Assembly (NCBI GenBank): GCA_963773195.1
Contig: CAVZAE010000015.1
Span: forward strand, 62,001-126,000
DNA from: CAIWHR01 sp963773195
GTDB taxonomy: Bacteria; Pseudomonadota; Gammaproteobacteria; Burkholderiales; Casimicrobiaceae
Length of the DNA: 64,000 bases
Direction of reading: 5' to 3'
The position numbers and the translations under genes are program-made. Shown piece by piece: positions 42,738 to 50,477 of the stretch. Position 1 is the stretch's first letter; each line of letters begins with the position of its first letter. The notes beneath the pieces are model-generated. The model made no database searches and was not told the DNA's origin. It worked only from the letters and a program-made list of their open reading frames with translations.

Positions 42738-43474
42738 GGATCAGCCCGACCAGTCGCCGCCGCCGAGCGAAGCGGCCCTAGAGGACCGTGCCGAAGCACC
42801 GTCGTAGTTCGCATACCGGGCGTAGTTAAGGACCTAATTCGGCCAACTCCAGAACCGGCAGCAGTACCGCCAATTCGAGTCGCCCCCGGATGTCGAGGTG
42901 TCCTGACGACCGAGTGGATAGATTAGACAGCGTGCTTGCTCAATCACATCGAGTGTGAGACGGAGCATGCTTAGCTCGTCTTCGTTCGGGCGCCACGTGC
43001 CGGAGTCGGCGTTGCGGCTACTCACGGCCGAAGACTTGGCGGCAATGCTTCAGGACGCCCTAGGGACCAATGTACCCCTCGCGGACACCGGATGCCGTCC
43101 CGACTCGCCATTTGAGTCCAGTCCGCTGGGCTGCGTCGTCCGTGAGGGGCCAGAGCGCGTACCGCCAAAGAAGAGCCCGGACAGCGAGTGGCTCCAGTAG
43201 AGAGGTCGATGTGGGCATACGGATCGCGACAGCGACGCGGGCATCGTCGTTCCTTACTAAACAACGAAAGCGCCGCCTCCGAGACGATTTTGCGCTGCAC
43301 TGCAGCATGAAAAAATCCTGGATCGCCCCTTGCAATGTTTAGTAGACAGCGTGACACTAAACACGATTCACGAAACATGCCGGCTCCAGGGCCGGCACCG
43401 TGGACAGGAAGGCCCGGACGTATCGGCGTCGCCCGGGCGACGTCAGCGATCCAATTCACGAGGAGGTGTCGGTC
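42738..43474. other. Intergenic region upstream of the ABC/DHA operon
   Basis: 737 bp. The left part (42738-43200) shows no recognisable gene; an 81-codon open frame on the plus strand has no family match. The right part contains three copies of ACTAAACA and the AGGAGG ribosome site of the binding-protein gene (about 43461-43466). Confidence 0.45.
43256..43363. promoter_or_regulatory. ACTAAACA operator candidate upstream of the ABC/DHA operon
   Basis: The 8-mer ACTAAACA occurs at 43256-43263 (plus), inverted as TGTTTAGT at 43336-43343, and again at 43356-43363 (plus). The last two form an 8-bp inverted repeat with a 12-nt spacer, and the two plus-strand copies are exactly 100 bp apart. The low-GC motif stands out in GC-rich sequence 112 bp before the first gene of the operon, a good place for a repressor or activator site. 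The protein that binds is unknown; the HTH protein encoded in the operon is one candidate. Confidence 0.45.
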
Positions 43475-44805
43475 ATGAGGGAATTCATTGCACGCACCAG
43501 CATCATCGCGATTTCGGCGATGCTCGCCTTCGCTTCCCCAGTGCGGGCGCAAACGAAGACGATCACGCTTTGCTGGGCCGCATGGGATCCGGCCAACGCG
43601 CTTGGTGGAGTTGTCGAAGGACTTCACCACGAAGACCGGCATCCAGATGAAATTCGAGTTCGTGCCGTGGCCGAATTTTGCGGACCGCATTCTTGAACGA
43701 GCTCAATTCCAAGGGCAAGCTGTGCGATCTCATGATCGGCGACAGCCAGTGGATCGGCGGCGCGGCGGAGAACGGGCAATACGTCAAGCTCAACGACTTC
43801 TTCGCCAAGGAAGGCATCAAGATGAGCGACTTCATGCCGGCGACCGTGACCGGCTATTCCGAGTGGCCGAAGAACACGCCGAACTACTGGGCGTTGCCGG
43901 CGATGGGCGACTCGGTCGGCTGGACGTATCGCAAGGACTGGTTCAACCGTCCCGAGATCAAGAACGAATTCAAGGCGAAGTACAAGCGCGACCTGGCGCC
44001 GCCCAAGACCTGGGACGAATTCAAGCAGGTCGCCGAGTTCTTCCAGAACCGGACTATCGACGGCAAGAAGGTCTACGGCGCTTACATCTTCACCGAACGC
44101 GGCTCGGAGGGCATCACGATGGGCGTGACCAACGTGCTCTACCCCTACGGGTTCAAGTACGAAGATCCGAAGAAGCCCTACGTGATGAACGGATTCGTGA
44201 ATTCGCCAGATTCGGTCAAGGGTCTCGAGTTCTACAAGACCCTGTACAAGTGTTGCACGCCGCCAGGGCTCACCAATGCCTACATGCAGGAAGGCCTCGA
44301 CGCGTTCAAGTCGGGCCAGGTGGCGATGATGATGAACTGGTTCGCATTCTTCCCGGGCTTGTACAAGGACCCGAACGTCGGCGGTGACAAGATCGGGTTC
44401 TTCATCAATCCCTCGGAAAAGACCAAGGGCGTGCAGCTCGGCGGACAGGGCATATCGGTTGTCGCCGCCTCCGCCAATCGCAACGAGGCGCTGCAATACA
44501 TCAAGTGGTTCGCGACGCCAGAAGTGCAGAAGAAATGGTGGTCGCTCGGCGGTTATTCGTGCCTCAAAGCGGTGCTGCAGGATCCAGGCTTCGTCAAGAG
44601 CGCTCCGTTCGCCAAGGAATTCCTGGAGTCGATGGACATGGTTGTCGATTTCTGGGCCGAGCCATCGTACGCGCAGCTGCTCCTTGCGATGCAGAAGCGC
44701 GTTCACGATTACGTCGTCGCCGACAAAGGCACGGCGAAGGAAGCGCTGGACCTCCTCGTGGCCGACTGGACGAAGGTGTTCAAGGAGGAGGGCAAGATCA
44801 AATAA
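43475..44805 (+). pseudogene. ABC sugar/polyol binding protein, interrupted by two +1 frameshifts
   Basis: An extracellular solute-binding protein (family 1) read in three frames. Frame one starts at 43475 with a signal peptide (RTSIIAISAMLAFASPVRA) and runs to DPANAL. An extra base near 43602-43605 shifts to VELSKDFTTKTGIQMKFEF and FADRI. A second near 43692-43696 shifts to NELNSKGKLCDLMIGDSQW and on to the stop at 44805. Restoring both gives a continuous ~440-residue protein of normal length. Both shifts fit CTG becoming CTTG. They may be sequencing errors or true damage; the rest is well conserved (EGITMGVTNVLYPYGFKYE). It is first in the operon and should bind a sugar alcohol or ketose. 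Start 43475 follows GAGGAGG. Confidence 0.8.
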
Positions 44806-44889
44806 CGGCGGTCGCCGGCACCGGGTCGTATCGGGCTCCCCGAGGCCACGGCTTCGGAGTGCGGTGTTGGTTGCGCTTATGATGCGTCG

Positions 44890-45852
44890 ATGATGAACGC
44901 GCCCGACCCGCAGGTCCTGCTCGACAAGGCAGCGCGCGCCACGCCCGAGCCCCTGGCGCGGCGCGTGCGGGGCCTGTCCGATCGGGTCATTGCCTGGCTC
45001 TTCATCGCGCCGACGATCGTGCTGCTGCTCGCGATCAACATCTTTCCGCTGATCTGGACGATCCAGCTTTCGTTCACGAACTATCGCGCCAACCGGCCAA
45101 ATGCGACGGTTGCCAACGTCGGCATCGACAACTACGTTTCGGTGCTCACCGATCCGGACGTTTGGGCGGCGATGCAGGCGACCGCCCATTTCCTGTTCTG
45201 GACGATCCTGCTGCAGACCGTGCTGGGCTTCACGCTTGCCTACCTCATCGATCGTCGCTTTCGAGGGTACGGGTTCTGGACGACTGTCATCCTCATCCCG
45301 ATGATGCTTTCGCCGGCGGTCGTGGGTAATTTCTGGGCGTTCCTCTACCAGCCTCAGATCGGGCTCTTTAACTACGTCGTTTCGTTTTTTACCGGCGTTC
45401 CTCCGTCGTCATTCGAGATGATCGGCTCGGTTCGACTCGCGCCTTGGGCGATCATCATCGTCGATACATGGATGTGGACGCCCTACGTCATGCTCATCTG
45501 CCTCGCCGGGCTGCGTTCGATTCCCGATTACATCTACGAGGCGGCGGAGGTGGATCGTGCCTCGCGGTGGCGGCAGTTCTGGTCGATTACGCTACCGATG
45601 GCGTTGCCGTTCATCATGCTGGCCGTGCTATTCCGCGGCATCGAGAACTTCAAGATGTTCGACATGGTCAACCTGCTGACCTCGGGCGGTCCCGGTTCGA
45701 CGACCGAGGTCGCATCGATCACGCTGAAGCGCGAAGCGTTCGAAAAATGGCGCACCGGCTATTCGTCGGCCTTCGCCATCGTCCTTTTCGTCACGGTGTT
45801 CGGCTTCGCCAACATCTACGTCAAGGCGCTCAACCGCGTGAAGAACCGCTAG
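44890..45852 (+). CDS. Carbohydrate ABC transporter permease (MalF-like)
   Basis: A 320-residue inner-membrane permease with six or more segments (IAWLFIAPTIVLLLAINIFPL first). The EAA loop EAAEVDRASRWRQFWSITLP lies at about residues 215-234 and would contact an ATPase subunit. It pairs with the second permease encoded next. The family takes up sugars and polyols. ATG 44893 is an alternative start one codon in. It lies 84 bp after the binding-protein gene. Confidence 0.9.
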   Translation: MMNAPDPQVLLDKAARATPEPLARRVRGLSDRVIAWLFIAPTIVLLLAINIFPLIWTIQLSFTNYRANRPNATVANVGIDNYVSVLTDPDVWAAMQATAHFLFWTILLQTVLGFTLAYLIDRRFRGYGFWTTVILIPMMLSPAVVGNFWAFLYQPQIGLFNYVVSFFTGVPPSSFEMIGSVRLAPWAIIIVDTWMWTPYVMLICLAGLRSIPDYIYEAAEVDRASRWRQFWSITLPMALPFIMLAVLFRGIENFKMFDMVNLLTSGGPGSTTEVASITLKREAFEKWRTGYSSAFAIVLFVTVFGFANIYVKALNRVKNR

Positions 45853-45861
45853 GTGCGAGCG

Positions 45862-46815
45862 ATGACCGCCCCGAGCCAGGCCCATTCGGTCGTTCAGCCA
45901 TCGTCCATTTCGCGGCGTATCGCCGGCGCGATCGTCGTCGTCTATGCGCTCATCACGATGGTGCCGCTCGCCTGGATCTTCCTCACCGGCTTCAAGTCGG
46001 GGCCCGATTCGATCGCCTACCCGCCGAAGGTCCTGTTCAAGCCATCGGCGGAAGGCTATTGCAATCTCTTCACAACGCGCTCGCGGCAAACACCGGAGTA
46101 CATCGCGTCACTGCCGGCGGCATCCGGCGTCTGCGATGCGTTGGCGCGCACGACCAACATGGTCGTGGTCGGCACGTCCAACTACCTGCCGCGCTTCGTC
46201 AATTCGCTGATCATCGCGTTCGGGTCGACCGCGTTGTCGATCGTCCTCGGCATGACCGCCGCCTACGCGTTTTCCCGGTTCAACGTGCCGGCCAAAGACG
46301 ACCTGCTGTTCTTCATCCTGTCGACCCGGATGATGCCGCCGATCGCGGTGGCGATCCCGATCTATCTCATGTACCGCGACGTGGGATTGTCCGATACACG
46401 TCTAGGGATGATCCTGCTCTACACCGCGGTCAACGTGTCGCTCGCGGTGTGGCTGCTGAAGGGATTCATCGATGAGATCCCGCGCGAATACGAGGAGGCC
46501 GCGCTGGTCGACGGCTACACGCGATTGCAGGCGTTCTTCAAGGTCGTGCTGCCGCAGGCGACCACGGGAATCGTGGCGACTGCGATCTTCTGCCTCATCT
46601 TCGCCTGGAACGAATACGCGTTTGCGGTGCTGCTCACTTCCGGCGAGGCGCAGACTGCACCGCCGTTCATCCCAATCATCATCGGCGAGGGCGGACAAGA
46701 CTGGCCCGCAGTCGCGGCGGGCTCGACGCTCTTCCTGTTGCCGATCCTCGTGTTCACAGTGCTGTTGCGCAAGCACCTGCTGCGCGGGATCACGTTCGGG
46801 GCGCTGCGTAAATGA
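45862..46815 (+). CDS. Carbohydrate ABC transporter permease (MalG-like)
   Basis: A 317-residue permease. The N-terminal segment IAGAIVVVYALITMVPLAWIFLTGFKS is typical, a 60-residue periplasmic insertion follows, and the EAA loop EEAALVDGYTRLQAFFKVVLP lies near residue 210-230. The start is ATG 45862 or GTG 45853, just after the first permease stop. Its own stop overlaps the start of the 67-residue membrane peptide as ATGA. Confidence 0.9.
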   Translation: MTAPSQAHSVVQPSSISRRIAGAIVVVYALITMVPLAWIFLTGFKSGPDSIAYPPKVLFKPSAEGYCNLFTTRSRQTPEYIASLPAASGVCDALARTTNMVVVGTSNYLPRFVNSLIIAFGSTALSIVLGMTAAYAFSRFNVPAKDDLLFFILSTRMMPPIAVAIPIYLMYRDVGLSDTRLGMILLYTAVNVSLAVWLLKGFIDEIPREYEEAALVDGYTRLQAFFKVVLPQATTGIVATAIFCLIFAWNEYAFAVLLTSGEAQTAPPFIPIIIGEGGQDWPAVAAGSTLFLLPILVFTVLLRKHLLRGITFGALRK

Positions 46816-47015
46816 GCCAAGACGGACAACCGGCACGACGTCACTGGCCGCGCTGGCTGCGCCGCGGGCCGGCGGAGCTGGTCGCTACGGCCGTGATTGC
46901 CTGCGGGGTTCTCATGCTGCTGCAGCCGTTCTCCCTGTCGCTTTACACCTGGTCGTTCGTCACCACGCTTGCCGGGACGGCGTTGTTCATGATCGTGTCC
47001 AAGTTTCCGGATTGA
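46812..47015 (+). CDS. Small membrane protein of the ABC operon (GlpU-like position)
   Basis: A 67-residue protein with a basic N terminus (RRHWPRWLRRG) and two short hydrophobic segments (ELVATAVIACGVLMLLQPF and WSFVTTLAGTALFMIVSKF). It starts in an ATGA overlap with the second permease and ends 1 nt before the first ATPase gene, so it is firmly part of the operon. A small membrane protein in this place is reminiscent of GlpU of the rhizobial glycerol importer GlpSTPQUV; homology is not proven by eye. It may be an accessory subunit. Confidence 0.7.
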   Translation: MSQDGQPARRHWPRWLRRGPAELVATAVIACGVLMLLQPFSLSLYTWSFVTTLAGTALFMIVSKFPD

Positions 47016-47016
47016 C

Positions 47017-48117
47017 ATGGCCGAAATCCGCGTCGAGCACCTGCGGAAGGCCTTCGGCGATTTCGTCGCTGTGCGCGATTCGACGTTCACCGTGCGCAAC
47101 GGCGAATTCTTCTGCCTGCTTGGGCCCTCCGGCTGCGGCAAGACGACGACGCTTCGGATGATCGCGGGCCTCGAGCTGCCGACGTCGGGATGTATCGTGC
47201 TGGGCGGCGAAGACGTGACGTTCAAGCGGGCGTCGCAGCGGGACATCGCCTTCGTGTTCCAGCTCTTCGCGCTTTATCCCCACATGAACGTGCGCGCAAA
47301 CATCGAGTATCCCCTTCGGTCGCAAGGCATGCTGCGCGAAGAGGCCAATGCCCGGGTCGAGGAAGCGGCCCGCATTCTGCGCATTATCCATCTGCTCGAT
47401 CGTCCGGTATCGGGTCTTTCGAGCGGCGACCGCCAACGGGTGGCGCTGGGCAGGGCCATCGTCCGCGAGCCGCTGGCGTTTCTTCTTGACGAGCCGCTCG
47501 GCGCGCTGGACGCCGAGTTCCGCGATGTCATGTGCGGCGAACTGCGCGCGCTGCACGACCGCCTCAAGGCGACGACCGTCTATGTCACGCATGACCAGCT
47601 CGAGGCGATGGCGCTGGCCGACACGATTGCGCTCATGAATCACGGCGTCGTCGAGCAGATGGGAACGCCGCAGGACATCTACGACCGTCCGGTGTCGCTG
47701 TTCGTCGCCGATTTCATTGGCTCGCCGCCGATGAGCTTTCTTCCGTTTCGAGGTTCCGTCACCGCGGGCGACCGCTCGGTGCGCATCGACAGCATCGACA
47801 TCGCGCTGCCGGAGGTTCGTGAAGGAATCTCAGACACGGATCTCGTGCTAGGCGCCCGGCCGGAGCACATCGAGCTCGCCGACGATGCGCCGCTTCGAGC
47901 GGAAGTCGTCGACGCCGAGTACATGGGCACAACGCAGATCGTCACGCTCTGCACGGCTGCCGGCGCCAGCATGAAGGCCCGCATTCCGGCGCATGTCCAC
48001 GTGCAGCCAGGCGAGACCACCGGGCTCCGGTTTCGCCCCGGCCAATTGTCGCTGTTCGACAAGGCGTCCGGCCGTGCACTTCGCACGGCACTGCACGATG
48101 GGGACGCGCGTGGCTGA
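47017..48117 (+). CDS. Carbohydrate ABC ATPase 1, with degenerate signature motif
   Basis: A 366-residue ATPase with a C-terminal regulatory (TOBE-like) domain. Walker A GPSGCGKTT at 36-44, Q-loop VFQLFALYPH, Walker B AFLLDEPLGALD, D-loop and switch VTHDQ are intact. The ABC signature reads LSSGDRQRVALGRA (134-147) in place of LSGGQ. The second ATPase has the canonical form, so the pair is an asymmetric heterodimer. This is like MalK-type dual ATPase importers (GlpS/GlpT). Confidence 0.9.
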   Translation: MAEIRVEHLRKAFGDFVAVRDSTFTVRNGEFFCLLGPSGCGKTTTLRMIAGLELPTSGCIVLGGEDVTFKRASQRDIAFVFQLFALYPHMNVRANIEYPLRSQGMLREEANARVEEAARILRIIHLLDRPVSGLSSGDRQRVALGRAIVREPLAFLLDEPLGALDAEFRDVMCGELRALHDRLKATTVYVTHDQLEAMALADTIALMNHGVVEQMGTPQDIYDRPVSLFVADFIGSPPMSFLPFRGSVTAGDRSVRIDSIDIALPEVREGISDTDLVLGARPEHIELADDAPLRAEVVDAEYMGTTQIVTLCTAAGASMKARIPAHVHVQPGETTGLRFRPGQLSLFDKASGRALRTALHDGDARG

Positions 48118-49129
48118 GCTCGTCATGGAAGGCGTGGCGAAGCGTTTCGGCGCGACCATAGCCCTTGCGGATCTGACTCTCAAGGTCGGCGACGGCGAAT
48201 TCCTCGTCCTGCTCGGACCGACCGGCGCGGGCAAGACGACCACGCTGCGGGTCGTGGCCGGCCTCGAGCGTCCCGACGCGGGCCGCGTGCTGCTCGGCGG
48301 GCGGGACGTGACGCGGGAACCTCCGGCGGCTCGCGATACGACGTTCGTGTTCCAGCAGTATTCGCTGTATCCGCATCTTTCCGTCTACGACAACTTGGCG
48401 TTCCCGCTGCGCTCGCCGGCGCATCGCGAATCGGAGGCGCGGATTCGCGCACGGATTCTCGAGATCGCCCGGCTGCTGCACATCGAGGACAAGCTTGCCA
48501 ACCGTGCGACGCAGCTCTCGGGCGGACAGATGCAGCGCGTGGCGATCGGCCGTGCGCTCGTCCGCAGTCCGTCGATTTACCTGATGGACGAGCCGCTGTC
48601 GTCGCTGGACGCGAAACTCCGTGCCGAGCTGCGCGTGGAGCTGAAGCGAATCCAGCGCGAGCTCGGGGCGACCATTCTCTACGTGACGCACGACCAGACC
48701 GAAGCGATGACGATGGCCACTCATATCGGCGTGCTCGACCAGGGCCGTCTGGTTCAGATCGGCAGTCCGCGGGCGATCTATGCGGACCCGATCAATACCT
48801 ACGTGGCGACACGGTTGGGGAACCCGGCGATCAACCTCGTTCCACGCCGTCTTTACCCCGACGTCCAAGCGCCGGTGGAAGCCGCGACGATCGGCGTCCG
48901 TACCGAGCACGTACGCATCCGCAAGAGCGCCAATGGCGGCGCGGTCGGTCGGGTCAAGTGGATCGAGCACCTCGGCGACCAAAACCATTTGCACGTGACG
49001 ATCGCGGACACGGAGGTGGTCACGCTTTGCGACCGCGATGCGGGCTTCGCGGTTGGCGACGCGGTCGACGTCGAGCTGACCGCGCCGCTGTTCTTCGCCA
49101 CCGACGGGGAGCGCGTTCGCGCGGACTGA
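48110..49129 (+). CDS. Carbohydrate ABC ATPase 2, canonical
   Basis: A 339-residue ATPase (if GTG 48110 is the start; ATG 48098 adds four residues). It has Walker A GPTGAGKTT, Q-loop VFQQYSLYPHLSV, signature LSGGQMQRVAIGRA, Walker B IYLMDEPLSSLDAKLR and switch VTHDQTEAM, then a C-terminal TOBE region from about 240. It overlaps the end of ATPase 1. With the permeases it completes the importer. Confidence 0.9.
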   Translation: MAELVMEGVAKRFGATIALADLTLKVGDGEFLVLLGPTGAGKTTTLRVVAGLERPDAGRVLLGGRDVTREPPAARDTTFVFQQYSLYPHLSVYDNLAFPLRSPAHRESEARIRARILEIARLLHIEDKLANRATQLSGGQMQRVAIGRALVRSPSIYLMDEPLSSLDAKLRAELRVELKRIQRELGATILYVTHDQTEAMTMATHIGVLDQGRLVQIGSPRAIYADPINTYVATRLGNPAINLVPRRLYPDVQAPVEAATIGVRTEHVRIRKSANGGAVGRVKWIEHLGDQNHLHVTIADTEVVTLCDRDAGFAVGDAVDVELTAPLFFATDGERVRAD

Positions 49130-49138
49130 GAGTCACCC

Positions 49139-49741
49139 ATGGATCCGGTCATGCAACGAATGCTCATTGAAAAGGTGGCAAACATCGTCATCAGCCATGC
49201 TGACGAGCTCACGACTCTCGACCAGGCGATCGGCGATGGCGATCACGGGCTCAACATGAAGCGTGGAGCGATGGCGGTGCTCGAACGTCTGGACGACCTC
49301 TCCGCGAAACCGCTGCCAGATGCGTTGAAGGCGGCGGGCCAGACGCTCGTCATGAAAGTGGGCGGCGCGTCGGGCCCGCTCTATGGAACGCTGCTGATGA
49401 CGTTGGGCATGAACCTGCCGGCTGCGCCGAACGAGCGCGAACTGCAACAGGCGATGGACCTCGCTATTCAGGCAGTCAAAAAGATCGGCCGCTCGGAGGT
49501 GGGCCAGAAGACGATGCTCGATGTGCTCGCTCCGGTGCACGAGGAGCTCTCGCTTGGCGGAGAAGGGTTGCCCGACCGCGTACGACGGCGCGGCGCGGCG
49601 GCCGCCGAGGCGACGGTGCCGATGCGGGCAACCAAGGGTCGCGCGTCGTTTCTGGGCGAGCGCTCGATCGGTCATATGGATCCCGGTGCGCGATCGTCGT
49701 CGCTGATGATCGCCGCCATTTGCACCGTGATGGAGGAATGA
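49139..49741 (+). CDS. dhaL: Dihydroxyacetone kinase ADP-binding subunit DhaL
   Basis: A 200-residue DhaL. The nucleotide/Mg-binding motif DQAIGDGDHGLNMKRG lies at about residues 28-43, GGASGPLYGTLLM at about 79-91, and the C-terminal SIGHMDPGARSSSLMI near 180-195. DhaL carries ADP as a permanent cofactor that DhaM rephosphorylates, and passes the phosphate to dihydroxyacetone bound on DhaK. It is encoded 9 nt after ATPase 2, making ABC uptake and kinase one transcript. The stop overlaps dhaM as ATGA. Confidence 0.92.
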   Translation: MDPVMQRMLIEKVANIVISHADELTTLDQAIGDGDHGLNMKRGAMAVLERLDDLSAKPLPDALKAAGQTLVMKVGGASGPLYGTLLMTLGMNLPAAPNERELQQAMDLAIQAVKKIGRSEVGQKTMLDVLAPVHEELSLGGEGLPDRVRRRGAAAAEATVPMRATKGRASFLGERSIGHMDPGARSSSLMIAAICTVMEE

Positions 49742-50133
49742 CCGTGGCCAACGTGGGTATCGTGATTGTTTCGCACTCGCCGAAAATCGCCGAAGGTGCC
49801 GCCGACATGGTGCGCCAGATGGTTGGCGACAGCGTCCCGCTCGCATGGACGGGCGGAGACCCGGAAGGCGGGTTGGGCACCAATGTCGCGTTGATCATCG
49901 AGGCGATCGGGCGAGCGTGGTCCGATGCGGGCGTCGCAGTGCTCGTGGATCTAGGAGGTGCGGAGACCAACAGCGAAATGGCCATCGGCATGCTCGAGCC
50001 CGGGCGGCGCGACCGAGTGGTGATTTGTGAGGCGCCGGTCGTGGAAGGGGCGGTGATGGCCGCCACCGAAGCGTCGGGAGGCGCGACGCTCGATGCAGTG
50101 CGCCGCACGGCCGAGGAATTATCCCCCACGTGA
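49738..50133 (+). CDS. dhaM: PTS-dependent DhaM (EIIA-Man-type domain)
   Basis: A 131-residue single-domain DhaM. The phospho-acceptor is His13 in IVIVSHSPKIAEG, and VALIIEAIGRAW and VLVDLGGAETNSEMAI fit the mannose-EIIA fold. In Escherichia coli DhaM is a fusion of EIIA, HPr and EI-like domains; here those are three genes in order. It accepts phosphate from HPr and passes it to DhaL-ADP. Starts in ATGA with dhaL and ends in GTGA with the HPr gene. Confidence 0.9.
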   Translation: MTVANVGIVIVSHSPKIAEGAADMVRQMVGDSVPLAWTGGDPEGGLGTNVALIIEAIGRAWSDAGVAVLVDLGGAETNSEMAIGMLEPGRRDRVVICEAPVVEGAVMAATEASGGATLDAVRRTAEELSPT

Positions 50134-50477
50134 GCACTTCAGCGCCGGACGATCTCGTGTCGAAAAACGACGCCCTGCACACCGGGTTCGTGCTGCTCAC
50201 GAACAACGTGGGTCTCCACGCGCGGCCTTCGGTGAAACTGACGCAGCTCGCGAAGCGCTTTGACGCGCGCATCGAGTTTGCGCTTGCCGCGACCGGTCCT
50301 TGGGTCGATGCCAAGAGCCCCGTGAAAGTCATGCGCTTCAAGGCCGCCAAGGGGGAAACGCTGCACTTTCGCGCGAGCGGCGACGACGCGGCCGAAGCGG
50401 TCGCGGCCATCGTCGCTCTGGTCGAACGGGGCTTCGCGGTCGAGGGCGAGGATCCTTCACGGTCCGTTCAGCCGTGA
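50130..50477 (+). CDS. HPr-like phosphocarrier protein
   Basis: A 115-residue HPr with a short N-terminal extension. The active histidine is His30 in NNVGLHARPSVKLTQLAKRF. A serine in DAKSPVKVM matches the place of the regulatory Ser46. Start is GTG 50130, overlapping the dhaM stop. It would carry phosphate from Enzyme I to DhaM. The stop overlaps the Enzyme I start region. Confidence 0.9.
   Translation: MSTSAPDDLVSKNDALHTGFVLLTNNVGLHARPSVKLTQLAKRFDARIEFALAATGPWVDAKSPVKVMRFKAAKGETLHFRASGDDAAEAVAAIVALVERGFAVEGEDPSRSVQP

Noticed and set aside
42955..43200. An 81-codon open frame before the ABC/DHA operon
   Set aside because: No family match and no clear ribosome site; treated as intergenic.
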